Assembly: GCF_000949135.2 (NCBI RefSeq)
Contig: NZ_JTAN02000017.1
Location: forward strand, 394,108 to 458,107
Length of the DNA stretch: 64,000 nucleotides
Origin: Burkholderia sp. USMB20
GTDB lineage: Bacteria; Pseudomonadota; Gammaproteobacteria; Burkholderiales; Burkholderiaceae
Direction of reading: 5' to 3'
The translations under genes and the position numbers were made by a program. Each line of letters opens with the position of its first letter. The first letter of the stretch is position 1. Below, one piece after another: positions 9,321 through 18,426 of the stretch. A model generated the notes under the pieces. The model was given only the letters and a program-made list of their open reading frames with translations. It was not told the DNA's origin and did not search any database.

Positions 9321-9716
9321 TTACTTGATCAACTGCATCCCCGCGACCTTCGAGGCAGACACGTCGAAAGTAGCCGTGTACTCGCACTCGGCTACATGCC
9401 CGGAACGCTCGATCAGGCAGTCCGCGAAATCCGCCTTTGAAGATGCGAAAACGCGAAGTGCCTTACGTACCGTGTCAGCACTTTCGACGACCAGTTCTTT
9501 GGTCCCGATCATTGATTCGACGATGTCCTTCATCTGCTCTCGTTCGACACCGTAGCAGCGCCCAAGTACCCAGACGACCTCGATTAATGCGACCTGCGAA
9601 ACATATCCCGGCCGCTCGGGCGACAGGGACTCCATCAGTGCCGTCGCCTTCTTCGACTGAACTTCATCGTCTTGCGCGAAGTAGCGAACTAGCACGTTTG
9701 TATCCAGTCCGATCAT
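9321..9716 (-). CDS. vapC: VapC-type PIN-domain ribonuclease toxin
   Basis: Toxin half of a type II toxin-antitoxin pair; PIN-domain toxins are Mg-dependent RNases that cut tRNA or rRNA. The 131-residue protein has the acidic PIN residues in place: Asp5 in GLDTNVLVR, Glu46 in VALIEVVW, Asp96/Asp99 in KADFADCLI and Asp118 in ATFDVSA. Length is normal for VapC. The start ATG overlaps the antitoxin stop by four bases (9713-9716), so the two are translationally coupled. It is the first gene inside the island's left repeat and probably helps keep the island. Confidence 0.9.
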   Translation of the reverse strand: MIGLDTNVLVRYFAQDDEVQSKKATALMESLSPERPGYVSQVALIEVVWVLGRCYGVEREQMKDIVESMIGTKELVVESADTVRKALRVFASSKADFADCLIERSGHVAECEYTATFDVSASKVAGMQLIK

Positions 9717-9958
9717 CGCGCTGACGCCCCCTGCTCGGCGATGGCCTGATTCATGTCGTCAATCGACACCGGTTTCTCAGGCTTCTTCACAACGCCCTTG
9801 AGCTCCACGAGCGAGCGCGTCGCTGGATAGACCTCGTACCGGCCTGTCGCCTCATTGAAGCTAAATTCGATCCGGTCGCCGGCCTCCAAGCCAAGCTGAT
9901 TACGCACGTCCACCGGGATCGTGACCTGCCCCTTTGAAGTAATAGTTGCTGCTGTCAT
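9713..9958 (-). CDS. vapB: VapB-type antitoxin, AbrB/SpoVT DNA-binding fold
   Basis: An 81-residue antitoxin. Residues 1-45 (ITSKGQVTIPVDVRNQLGL…GDRIEF) are the swapped-hairpin AbrB/MazE DNA-binding domain; the C-terminal half would bind and block VapC. A strong AGGAGGTG ribosome site precedes ATG 9958. An 8-bp perfect inverted repeat lies just upstream at 9974-9995 and is the likely autoregulatory operator. Confidence 0.9.
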   Translation of the reverse strand: MTAATITSKGQVTIPVDVRNQLGLEAGDRIEFSFNEATGRYEVYPATRSLVELKGVVKKPEKPVSIDDMNQAIAEQGASAR

Positions 9959-9973
9959 AGTGACACCTCCTGA

Positions 9974-9995
9974 TTCCTTACTTTATGGTAAGGAA
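9974..9995 (-). promoter_or_regulatory. Palindromic operator upstream of vapBC
   Basis: TTCCTTAC (9974-9981), six bases, then GTAAGGAA (9988-9995) form a perfect inverted repeat 16 bases upstream of the vapB start. AbrB-fold antitoxins repress their own promoters through such sites; here this is inference from position and symmetry. Confidence 0.65.
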
Positions 9996-10107
9996 AACCA
10001 AAAAGCAAGAATGACTTCCATACGTACCGGACCGCCAACCCTAAATCCTCGGCCTGGATCATTATTTCCACCTCCATGCCTAGATCGCTCACTCTCCAGT
10101 CATACAG

Positions 10108-10147
10108 GATATGGATTTACATATCATATGTTTTTGCATACCATATC
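10108..10147. promoter_or_regulatory. Nested inverted repeat upstream of the WYL regulator/Wadjet operon
   Basis: GATATGG (10108-10114) and CCATATC (10141-10147) are exact inverted arms enclosing a second near-palindrome CATATCATATG (10120-10130). The element ends 26 bases before the WYL gene start. WYL regulators of defence loci (BrxR, CapW) bind inverted repeats at their own promoters, so this is the likely operator. Confidence 0.55.
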
Positions 10148-10173
10148 GATGACCAGTAGGAGGCAACGTCGAC

Positions 10174-11007
10174 ATGTCTATTGAGGGCCGTCAGGAAAGA
10201 GAGGCCAAAGTTGGCCGGATCCTTCTCTGGGAAGGTCGGGTCAGTCGCGGCAGGCTCGTCACTGAGTTTGGATTGAGTCCTATACGAGCCAGCGAGTGGC
10301 TTCGCGACTTCCGTGAGTCCTATCCGGATTGGGTGACCTGGGACAGCAAGCGCAAGGCGGACGTGGCGACCTCCATGGCATACTCTGACGCCGAACGCGC
10401 CGCGCACGCCTCGCGGTCAAGCGCCATTAGCGCCATGCTGGCCCCACATGCCCTGAACGCGCCGGGCAAGCCACTTTCAATTTCGTGGGACTTTGCCCAC
10501 ACCTCGCCACGTATCTTCTCCCGGTTAAGCCTGGCCATCGCGGATCACCTCAGAGTGAAGTTCCTCTATTGCTCCATGAATAACCCGGAGCCACACGAGC
10601 GAATCGTCGAGCCTCACAGCCTGTTACGAGCGGGACGACGGTGGCATGTTCGCGGCTACTGTCTGCATCGGCAAGATTTCCGTGACTTCGTATTAGGGCG
10701 AATGAGCAATATCAAACTGCTCTCAGATCCCAGCTTGATAGATGTCTCGACCGACGTCGCCTGGTCCACAGTTCTTCAGGTCAGGATTACCGCTCACCCT
10801 AGCCTAGCCCCATCGCAGCAACTGGTTGTCAGAAATGAATACTTCAATGGGGCCTCGGCGCGAATCGAAAGCTGCAGAGCAGCCCTCCTGAAATACATGG
10901 TGCAGGAACTCATGGCAGCGACGGACATCAATCGACAGATGCCCCCCGACTATCAAATGGCGGTTGAGAACACGGAGGAGTGCCAGCAATGGCTGTTCAT
11001 GACCTAA
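10174..11007 (+). CDS. WYL-domain transcriptional regulator of the Wadjet operon
   Basis: A 277-residue protein with an N-terminal helix-turn-helix region (about 8-60, …GRVSRGRLVTEFGLSPIRASEWLRDF…) and a central WYL-type ligand-sensing domain (about 120-200, …LRVKFLYCSM…RIVEPHSLLRAGRRWHVRGYC…). The latter matches the canonical hvvRgYc/ryWyL region. This architecture is that of BrxR/CapW regulators that repress defence operons until nucleic-acid or damage signals appear. It precedes jetA with a 19-base overlap, so it is in the same transcript. An AGGAGG at 10157-10162 supports ATG 10174. A nested inverted repeat sits just upstream. Confidence 0.82.
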   Translation: MSIEGRQEREAKVGRILLWEGRVSRGRLVTEFGLSPIRASEWLRDFRESYPDWVTWDSKRKADVATSMAYSDAERAAHASRSSAISAMLAPHALNAPGKPLSISWDFAHTSPRIFSRLSLAIADHLRVKFLYCSMNNPEPHERIVEPHSLLRAGRRWHVRGYCLHRQDFRDFVLGRMSNIKLLSDPSLIDVSTDVAWSTVLQVRITAHPSLAPSQQLVVRNEYFNGASARIESCRAALLKYMVQELMAATDINRQMPPDYQMAVENTEECQQWLFMT

Positions 11008-12482
11008 CCGATCAAATTCGCCAAGAGAAGGTGGCCGAACGCTATCCGCCGCTCTTCAAACGCCTGCCCGACCGCCTTTTCGCGCCGCTGGCCTCAGCCA
11101 ATCGCTTCCAATATTGGACATTGCTGTGCGTGCTGCACGCCAAACGCTTCGGACCGGAGGCCCCATTGCCGCCGAGCACCGGCTTCTTGATGCGCGAAAT
11201 CACTGCCGACATCGCCGAGGAACTCCAGTACCAGGATTGGACTCCGGAAGGCGATGACGTGACGCCAGCCACACCGCTGGCGATCCGAGCCATCATGGTC
11301 TTCAACCGCTTGCGCGATGCGGGGTGGATTCGCGTGGACCGAGTGGGCGTGCGCGAGATGGTGACGATGGCACCCGCCGTCGCCCAGTTCATGAACCGCC
11401 TAGTCGAGTTCGCTCACACCGGCCCGGAATTCGTCTCTGGCAAAGTCCGCAGCATCGAAGCCAACCTGAAGCTGCTTCTGGACGAGAGTACAGATGGGGC
11501 CTCGCTACAGGAGGCAGCCCGCCAGTCGCGCGCCCTACTTGAACACGTCCGCATTGCAGGTACGAATGTGCGCGATCTGATGTTGGAGATCGGTCGCGTC
11601 GACGCCACCGGCGAGTTCGTGCGACGCTTCTTCGACGACTACGTCGAGCGCATGTTCATCGGCGACTACAAGGAACTGCGTACACGCGAGCATCCCCTGG
11701 CCCGGCGCCAAGAGATCCTACGCATGGTGGCCCATATCCAGCAGACGCAAGACCTGCGCGCTCGGCTAATCCAGTGGTACCTCGAGAAGCAGGCTGGCCG
11801 CGACCCTACCCGCGCTGAAGCCATGTTCGAGCGCGACATCCAGAAGGTAGAGGATCTGCGCCGGATCGACGAATACCTGGATCGGCTGGACGACGAAATC
11901 CGGCGCGCCAACAAGCTGGCGTTGGCCTACCTAGACTACCGGCTTCGGGCCGCCCGCCCCCTCGACGAATTGATCAATCAAGCCATCGACACCGTTGTCA
12001 AGCAGGGCACCAAGGCGGCGGCACTGGCACCGTTTGCTCCCGGAGACTGCATCGGTGGCGAACGGCTCGCTTCGCCCCGCGTCGAGACCAAGCGTCCGCC
12101 GCCCGGCGGACTACGCAAACAAACGATGTCCCCGGAGCAGGAGGCCAGGGCCCGCCTGGCCCTGATGGCTCGGGACCGGCGCACTATGTCGCTGCCAAAG
12201 CTCGCGGCGTTTGTGCGCCAACAGCTAGGCGAGGCTGATGCAGTGCCCAGCACCGCCCTCCAAGTGAATAACGTTGAGTCAATCCGAGCGCTACAGGTCT
12301 TGTGCACGATTGCTACAGCGAACGCGACGTCCAGCAAGGTGCTGCGCGCCAACGCACGGGCAATGAGCAGCGGATTCACCACGGTCCGGATGGAAGGCGC
12401 GGAGGTTCAGAGCCAGGGCATCTCTCACCTGCCCTTCACGATCGCAAGAACAATCAAGCCTGCCAAGGGAGGAAGCCAATGA
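10989..12482 (+). CDS. jetA: Wadjet system protein JetA (probably the type III-like family)
   Basis: First core component of a Wadjet anti-plasmid system, a condensin-like complex in which JetA is the kleisin equivalent bridging the SMC-like JetC dimer. ATG 10989 is preferred because GGAGG (10974-10978) is correctly spaced from it; a GTG at 10980 is too close. The 497-residue protein starts …YPPLFKRLPDRLFAPLASANR… and is mostly helical, with long heptad-like regions (about 150-340). Identification rests on weak family resemblance plus perfect gene order and sizes with jetB, jetC and jetD. Subtype III is my best guess from the N terminus, not a certainty. Confidence 0.78.
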   Translation: MAVHDLTDQIRQEKVAERYPPLFKRLPDRLFAPLASANRFQYWTLLCVLHAKRFGPEAPLPPSTGFLMREITADIAEELQYQDWTPEGDDVTPATPLAIRAIMVFNRLRDAGWIRVDRVGVREMVTMAPAVAQFMNRLVEFAHTGPEFVSGKVRSIEANLKLLLDESTDGASLQEAARQSRALLEHVRIAGTNVRDLMLEIGRVDATGEFVRRFFDDYVERMFIGDYKELRTREHPLARRQEILRMVAHIQQTQDLRARLIQWYLEKQAGRDPTRAEAMFERDIQKVEDLRRIDEYLDRLDDEIRRANKLALAYLDYRLRAARPLDELINQAIDTVVKQGTKAAALAPFAPGDCIGGERLASPRVETKRPPPGGLRKQTMSPEQEARARLALMARDRRTMSLPKLAAFVRQQLGEADAVPSTALQVNNVESIRALQVLCTIATANATSSKVLRANARAMSSGFTTVRMEGAEVQSQGISHLPFTIARTIKPAKGGSQ

Positions 12483-13141
12483 GTTTCTGGACGGATGCGG
12501 CTACGGCCACCAAGAACGTCGTCACCGAGGATGATTTCGAGGCAGCGGCGAATCGACTAATCACCGAACAGGTCTTGTACGCCGCGGATCGCGCCAGCAA
12601 GGTGGCCTACGGGCTGATCCGCGACTTCGAGCGTGAGTTCAAGCGGGCTCTGGAACCCCTGGGCTACATCGTGCGTGTCAACAGCCAACTGCGATATGCC
12701 TGCGCTATCCCCAAACACGCCAAGGCCTCGCCGGTCACCGTGGACCAGACGCTGCTCGCACTGGTGCTACGCAAAATCTTCGACGAGGAGACTCGATCCG
12801 GGCACCATGATGAGAACGGCGAGGTGGCCTGTGATCTGGTCACGCTGGAGTTCAAGTACAAGCAAATGACCGGGGGCCGCGAGTTGGCCACTGGAGGGAA
12901 GCTCGCCACGCTGATCCAGTGGATGCGGCGCTGGGGCCTCGCCCGGGTGTCGGACGAGGACGGCAACCAGTTCGGTCACGATACGGATCAACCATACGTG
13001 GTCATCATCCGCCCCGGCATCGCCGAGGTCCTAGGAGAGGCGGCGCTGGCACGCATCGCCCTGTTCACCAGCCCCGACGCCGAGGTGGACAGCGTGACCC
13101 CTGCGGTCGCCTCCACCACGGAAGAAGGCGGTGCCGTATGA
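12479..13141 (+). CDS. jetB: Wadjet system protein JetB (DUF4194-like)
   Basis: A 220-residue protein corresponding to the small winged-helix (KITE-like) subunit of the Wadjet condensin. The segments NRLITEQVLYAADRASKVAY, SPVTVDQTLLALVLRKIFDEE and WMRRWGLARV are typical of DUF4194/JetB proteins: an early helical part and a winged-helix near residues 80-160. It overlaps jetA and jetC by four bases on each side (ATGA), as in coupled complex subunits. Confidence 0.82.
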   Translation: MSFWTDAATATKNVVTEDDFEAAANRLITEQVLYAADRASKVAYGLIRDFEREFKRALEPLGYIVRVNSQLRYACAIPKHAKASPVTVDQTLLALVLRKIFDEETRSGHHDENGEVACDLVTLEFKYKQMTGGRELATGGKLATLIQWMRRWGLARVSDEDGNQFGHDTDQPYVVIIRPGIAEVLGEAALARIALFTSPDAEVDSVTPAVASTTEEGGAV

Positions 13142-16100
13142 AGAAGCTGATCCGGATCCGAGTAGTCCAGTTTTTCTTGTACGAAATGCGTGATGTCGAA
13201 GTCGGCACAAACTGCGGCATCTTCGGCGCCAACGGCAGCGGCAAATCCTCGCTCCTGGACGCCGTGCAAATCGTGATGCTAGGGGCCAACGAGAGCCGCG
13301 GTAGCGCCGGCGTCGCCTTCAATGCACAAGCGGACGAGTCCAACCACAACAGCCGCAATATCCGCAGCTATTGCCTAGGCCAGTACGGCGACTCACCGGA
13401 TGCGCGCGTTCGCGACAGTGCCAACACCTACATCACCCTAGTCTGGGAAGACACGACGACTCAGGAAATTGTCTCGACCGGTGTCAGCATCTACGTGAGC
13501 GCCGACCGCGAGAAGTCCGACGTGCAGGGTCGCTACATTCTTCCCGCGGACATCGCGCTTAGCGACCATCTGGAACTGGTCGATGGCGAATATCGGCCAC
13601 GGCCATGGGCGAGCTTCAGACAGATGCTCTCACAACGTGCTCACGGCGAGGAAGTGCTCTTCCATGACTCCGAGCGCTTCGTCAACGCGATGCTGTTCCG
13701 GCTAAGGGGCACACGTGGTGCGCCGCGCTTGGATGCCTATCGCCAAGCGTTCCGTTTCGGCCTGCGCATGAAGTTCGACAGGAGCGTCGACGACATCGTC
13801 CGCCAGCAGGTGCTGGAGACCCGGCCGACCAACATCAAGCGATTCAAGGAAGTGCTACACACTTTCCAGGAGATGGCCGCCCTCGTGCGCAACGTGCAGG
13901 ACAAGCTCGACGAGGCTGAATTGATCGAGACGGATTTCGCCGATGCACACCGACGCAACAGCCATTCGGTCTCGCTCGCTGCCTTGGCCCAAGCTGCAGA
14001 ACTCGAGGTTGCCAACGAGGCGGTGACCGCCGCAGAGGAAGCCGAGGGCCGGGCATCAGCAGCACTGGAAGCCGCCAATGCGCGACGTGACGAAATCAAC
14101 CGTCAGGTCGAAGCGGCCGAACAACACGCGCGCGATAGCGCCTCTGCTCGGGACAAGCACGCGTCCCACGCGGACGCTGCGTTGCTGCGGGAAAGCCTCG
14201 CCAAGATACAAAACCGGCTCACTGAACAAAGGACCGGACTGCATCGCAGCATCAAAGCCATCGGTAGGGCTATCGACGCGCAGATCCCTGGCAAGCTCGT
14301 CGCCAACAGCGACGAGGCCACGGCACTGGCGCTCAAGGACGTCCACGCACTGCTAGACGGGGATAACATCAGCAGACGCGATGCAGTAGAGGCGACAGTC
14401 CGCAAGGCGCTGCGCGCAGCCAAGCTATTAAGCAACGAGGTGTTCGAGGAGATGCAGTCCGTTGGTCGCGTGCAGACGGCAACCGAGGCCGAGCTCGCCG
14501 CCGTCCAAGATAACCAGGAGCGTATCGCCAAGGGCAAGCCCCCTCTGGAGGGGCCGGCTGCGGCGCTCAAACGCGCGCTAGCCAACGCTGGCGTGGACGC
14601 TACTCCGGTGTGCGACCTGGTGCGTGTCGACGACCCAGACTGGCAACCTGCCATCGAGTCCTATCTGGGTACGTCAAACATGCAAGCCCTGCTAGTTGAC
14701 GAGACCGACGAGCGCAAGGCATTCCGGGTGTCGCGTCAGGCTGCGATCTACGATGCGAAGGTCGTGATGCCCAGCAAATTCTCCGGTCGCAGCAGCCCCA
14801 GGCGCGGTGCCGTGGCAGAGCTAATCAGTGGTAACAGCGCCGCAGCGGTCAACTACCTGCGATCCAAGTTCGGTGACACGCAACGGGCGGAAACTGAGGA
14901 CGAATGCTTCGCTCATCGCTTCGCATTGACCAAGGACGGCATGTTGCTGGCTGATGGCGAGATGGTACGCAAGAAGCCGGGGAATCCCGCCCTCTTCAAG
15001 ATCGGCCCGACCTCTGCAGCGACTCGCACTTCTATCGCCGAACAAGCCCGTCAGCTCCAAGAGAAAATTGATGACCTCAAGGAAAGGTACGCCAAGCTCA
15101 AGCAGCTCTTGAATAACCTTGGCCCATTCGTGGGTGGAGAGCAGGAGAAGATTCATGAGGTTCTCGAAATCTTCGATCGGGTGATCAAAGAGGCTGCCGA
15201 CGAGGAGGATCTGACGCAGCGTCTGCAAGCCCTCGATACTGACGAGTATCGCCAGTTGGTGCAGGTAGCTGAAGCAGCAGAAGCCACCCTGGCCGATGTG
15301 CGCAAACAACTTCTTGCTGCTGCCAAGGCGGTCGGTGCAGCAGAGACAGCATGTCAGCAAAAGCGCGAAGACACCAAGACGAAGCAGACCCGGGCCGTTA
15401 CCCAGAACGGAATCGCTGAAGCAGCACGTGCGGTTGACGGCTACGACGCCGACTACGCATCAGACCAATGGGAAAGGCTATTGACACGCCAGGGCCTGTC
15501 TTTCAATGAGATCGTCGCCGATTGCAAACACCGCGGCAACCGCGCTGAGACTGACTCCCGTCAGAAATGGTCCAGTGCCATGCAGAAGCTGTCGGCGTTC
15601 CTTGTCAGGCATAACGAGTTCATGCCTGCCGGGACCCAGGACGACTGGCGCAGCGCCCGCGCTTGGCTGGACGCACGGGTCATAGTCCTAACCGAGACGG
15701 GCCTGCGCGAAAATAAGGCTCGGATGGAAGATGCCCTGAGCGCCGCCAAGAGCACCTTCCGCAACGACGTTGCGGTGGCTCTGCACGAGCACCTTGAGTG
15801 GTTGAGCGACACCGTCAACCGAATGAACGAGGCCCTGCGCCTGGCGCCGATGTTCACCAACAACGAACGCTACCAGTTCCGCTCACATGTGCGACCTGCT
15901 TTCGCCGTGCTGCTGAAGTTCATCAAGGATGTCGCCCAATACGGCCCGACCGAGGACTTGCTCGGCGGTGCCGGAGAGCTGCCCAAGGAGTTCGAAGAGC
16001 TGATGCGCGAAAAGACGGTCACCGGGGCGGCCGCGATGAAGTCCCCCCTGGACGACTATCGCGAGTTCTTCGACTTCGACATCGAGGTACTCCGCGAAGA

Positions 16101-16581
16101 GACCTCCACTGGCACGACCAAGCACATCGGCTGGCTTAGCAAACGTGTCGGGTCCGGCTCTGGTGGCGAGCATCGCGCTCCGCTGTATGTGATCGCGGGT
16201 GCCGCACTTTCGTCAGCCTATCGGCTGGAGCGCGGCGACGATACCGGTATCCGGCTGCTGGTGATTGATGAGGCCTTCATCAAGATGGACCCGAGGAATA
16301 TCGTAGCCACCATGCGCTATTTCGAGGAGCTTGGCCTGCAGGTCTTCATGGCCAGCACAGGCGACGCCTTGGGTAGCCTGACCGCCTTCCTTGATCGCTA
16401 CTACGACATCATGCGCGATGCCGAGAGCAATGTGGTGGTACTGGAGGGCCACGACGTATCCCCCGAGACGCGCGAGATGTTCCGCGCCGACCTGCCTGAA
16501 TTCAACCGGGAACTGATCGAAGCGGAGATCAGAAGGCAATACCTACCGCAGGCCGACTCGACGGAAGATGCCGCAGCATGA
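13138..16581 (+). CDS. jetC: Wadjet system SMC-like ATPase JetC
   Basis: The motor of Wadjet, an SMC/MukB-like ATPase that extrudes plasmid loops. The 1147-residue protein has Walker A GANGSGKS at residues 30-37, a long coiled coil (about 290-480 and 690-900 with many Ala/Glu/Gln heptads), and a hinge-like globular middle (about 480-640, …DLVRVDDPDWQPAIESYLG…). At the C-terminal head it has the signature GSGGEHRAP near residue 1007 and Walker B LLVIDE with Glu1045. Head motifs resemble the SbcCD_C family. Both junctions overlap neighbours by four bases. All ATPase residues appear intact. Confidence 0.92.
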   Translation: MKKLIRIRVVQFFLYEMRDVEVGTNCGIFGANGSGKSSLLDAVQIVMLGANESRGSAGVAFNAQADESNHNSRNIRSYCLGQYGDSPDARVRDSANTYITLVWEDTTTQEIVSTGVSIYVSADREKSDVQGRYILPADIALSDHLELVDGEYRPRPWASFRQMLSQRAHGEEVLFHDSERFVNAMLFRLRGTRGAPRLDAYRQAFRFGLRMKFDRSVDDIVRQQVLETRPTNIKRFKEVLHTFQEMAALVRNVQDKLDEAELIETDFADAHRRNSHSVSLAALAQAAELEVANEAVTAAEEAEGRASAALEAANARRDEINRQVEAAEQHARDSASARDKHASHADAALLRESLAKIQNRLTEQRTGLHRSIKAIGRAIDAQIPGKLVANSDEATALALKDVHALLDGDNISRRDAVEATVRKALRAAKLLSNEVFEEMQSVGRVQTATEAELAAVQDNQERIAKGKPPLEGPAAALKRALANAGVDATPVCDLVRVDDPDWQPAIESYLGTSNMQALLVDETDERKAFRVSRQAAIYDAKVVMPSKFSGRSSPRRGAVAELISGNSAAAVNYLRSKFGDTQRAETEDECFAHRFALTKDGMLLADGEMVRKKPGNPALFKIGPTSAATRTSIAEQARQLQEKIDDLKERYAKLKQLLNNLGPFVGGEQEKIHEVLEIFDRVIKEAADEEDLTQRLQALDTDEYRQLVQVAEAAEATLADVRKQLLAAAKAVGAAETACQQKREDTKTKQTRAVTQNGIAEAARAVDGYDADYASDQWERLLTRQGLSFNEIVADCKHRGNRAETDSRQKWSSAMQKLSAFLVRHNEFMPAGTQDDWRSARAWLDARVIVLTETGLRENKARMEDALSAAKSTFRNDVAVALHEHLEWLSDTVNRMNEALRLAPMFTNNERYQFRSHVRPAFAVLLKFIKDVAQYGPTEDLLGGAGELPKEFEELMREKTVTGAAAMKSPLDDYREFFDFDIEVLREETSTGTTKHIGWLSKRVGSGSGGEHRAPLYVIAGAALSSAYRLERGDDTGIRLLVIDEAFIKMDPRNIVATMRYFEELGLQVFMASTGDALGSLTAFLDRYYDIMRDAESNVVVLEGHDVSPETREMFRADLPEFNRELIEAEIRRQYLPQADSTEDAAA

Positions 16582-17765
16582 GCCGCCAAGACCAGACCGA
16601 GATGGATCCGCTGGCCAGAAAGGCGTTGGAGCGACTACTAAAGTCTGCTGACAAGCACGCAGCCGGCGCAGCCGTGCGGCGGCCCGCCCTGACGGACTCC
16701 GCGCTGTCCGAGTACCACGAGTTGCGCGGTTTAAAGGCCAAAGAGGACTTCGAGGCGGTGATGGCCTACGCTCAGGCCGAGGGCGCAATCATGGTCCTGC
16801 GCCCTCGGAGGGATCCCCAGGGGCTCATTGAGCGCGTCGAACTGATTGACGTCGACAAACTGGCTTCGATCTTGGGCAAGGTGCCACATGCGGTGCGAGT
16901 CCAGTCGGCAAGACAGGCTCTCGCCTCGCACCTCGGCGAGCACCCGATCTTGAACGACGTCTTGTCTAGTTGGGAGAGGCTCAAGAAGGTCCGTGGCACG
17001 GGGCCCGACGCTGCCGCCAACTGGACAATGGCTTGCGACGTCATCACATACTGCCAGGCTCAGGTGGCGCTCGGCGCCACTGAAACGCCGGTGAGGGACG
17101 CCAGCGCACGCCTGTTCAAAAATAGCAAGTGTATCGAGTCCCTCGTGCCTTGCCTCGATGCACTGCTGGCGAGCAACATCGACGACGACGCGCGCCCGGA
17201 TGCTGAAGTATTGCAGGAGCTCGGCCTCTACCGCGAGCCGCAGCCAGCGCGTCTGGCCGGCAACATCGTGGTCCGCCGGGAGCGCGGTTCGTTCCCGCTG
17301 GACTGCCCCTACTGCGCCTTGCCTCCGTCCACGGTCCTGGGGCTCGGGTCAATACCCAGCAAGGTGCTGACCATCGAGAACCAGACAACGTTCCACGTGT
17401 GGGCGCGCCAGCACTGTGACTCAGATGTGCTGTGCCTCTACACGGCTGGAATGCCCTCCCCCGCATGGCGGGCAATGTACCTCCGGTTGCTCTCCAAGCT
17501 CCCGGATTCAACTCCAGTGCTGCATTGGGGCGACGTTGACGAAGGCGGTTTTCGGATCGCCGCCGTCCTGAGTCGTTGTGCAGCCGAGGCCGGCCATACC
17601 CTCCTGCCGTGGAAGATGAGTCCATTAGAAGTTCCTGAGTCGATGCGCCGGGCTGCACCGATACACACCGTCGATAGGATGGTCAAATACGCTCGGGAGA
17701 CCGGGTGGGACAGTATTGCGTATGAGTTGGCGGAAGCGAAGCTTGTCGCCGAGCAAGAAGGCTGA
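16578..17765 (+). CDS. jetD: Wadjet system Toprim-like nuclease JetD (DUF2220)
   Basis: The DNA-cleaving subunit that cuts the circular plasmid after loop extrusion. The 395-residue protein has an N-terminal helical arm and a C-terminal DUF2220/Toprim-like domain. That domain shows Glu267 in TIENQTTFH, YTAGMPSPAW near residue 290, and the acidic pair Asp319/Asp321 in HWGDVDEGGF. These are the metal-binding positions expected of topoisomerase VI-like Toprim nucleases, so the nuclease looks active. The start ATG overlaps the jetC stop. It is the last gene of the operon. Confidence 0.9.
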   Translation: MSRQDQTEMDPLARKALERLLKSADKHAAGAAVRRPALTDSALSEYHELRGLKAKEDFEAVMAYAQAEGAIMVLRPRRDPQGLIERVELIDVDKLASILGKVPHAVRVQSARQALASHLGEHPILNDVLSSWERLKKVRGTGPDAAANWTMACDVITYCQAQVALGATETPVRDASARLFKNSKCIESLVPCLDALLASNIDDDARPDAEVLQELGLYREPQPARLAGNIVVRRERGSFPLDCPYCALPPSTVLGLGSIPSKVLTIENQTTFHVWARQHCDSDVLCLYTAGMPSPAWRAMYLRLLSKLPDSTPVLHWGDVDEGGFRIAAVLSRCAAEAGHTLLPWKMSPLEVPESMRRAAPIHTVDRMVKYARETGWDSIAYELAEAKLVAEQEG

Positions 17766-18426
17766 GCTGGTACAAGCGAAGTACCTCGGCTTGGAACAAG
17801 GTCGTTTCCCGCCCTCAAGTCGCAAAAGCGTGGTTTGGGTTGCAAAGAATCGCAATCGCTTCTGATTCAGGAGTGGCTTCCGTCAATCGCGACGATCGGC
17901 GGGAAATCCGGTTTTGATGATCTAACGCTTGAGTTGTTGATACCCACTCGATTGTCAATCGGCACGCGGGATCCTTGTATAGCGGCCTTTCCGTCCGGTC
18001 TGGTAGCGACGATATGCGCCGGATGCAGGTTTGATCGTCCGTGTTGCCCTCAGATAGAATCTGCAACACAATAATTTTTGTCAAAAAAACGAAGCCATTC
18101 GACACCATCTACTGCCCGGCCTCACCGCCCGTGGTGAATCTGTTCTTCGATTTTTGGCGCACCGGCAGCGTGGAACTATGGAATCCTGCCGGCGCCGCAC
18201 TGAACCCCGTAGCGCCACAGACCACCATCGATTCCCCCGTGCCGGTGACCCTGTCGCACTGGGACATCGATCATCGGGCCGATGCCGCAAGGGGTCAACT
18301 ACTACATCGATCACGCGGATTGAAGATCAGTTGGGACAGTGCATTACACGAATCCGCGCTCCACGGCTCACGTGAGTCGGCGATGCCGGTCAAGACCTTT
18401 TGAAGACATGCAGAAGAAGACCGCAC
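17766..18426. other. Gap between Wadjet and the nSTAND gene
   Basis: 661 bases with no intact gene. The part around 18090-18310 holds a possible metallo-beta-lactamase-fold remnant. The rest shows no recognisable coding or RNA feature. Confidence 0.4.
18110..18300 (+). pseudogene. Possible remnant of an MBL-fold hydrolase
   Basis: A plus-strand frame reads VNLFFDFW…NPAGAALNPVAP…SPVPVTLSHWDIDHRA. The SHWDIDH segment, preceded by a strand ending in VPV, resembles the metal-binding motif of metallo-beta-lactamase-fold proteins (S/T-H-x-D/H-x-D-H), and VNLFFDF resembles the strand before it. No start codon, upstream domain or further metal ligands follow. It is a short relic at best, and the call is tentative. 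Confidence 0.35.

Noticed and set aside
8749-9555. A 268-codon plus-strand frame over the left att region and vapC
   Set aside because: Spans repeats and the reverse strand of vapC; no family resemblance.
10980-12482. GTG at 10980 as the jetA start
   Set aside because: The GGAGG at 10974-10978 would be almost in contact with it; ATG 10989 is correctly spaced.
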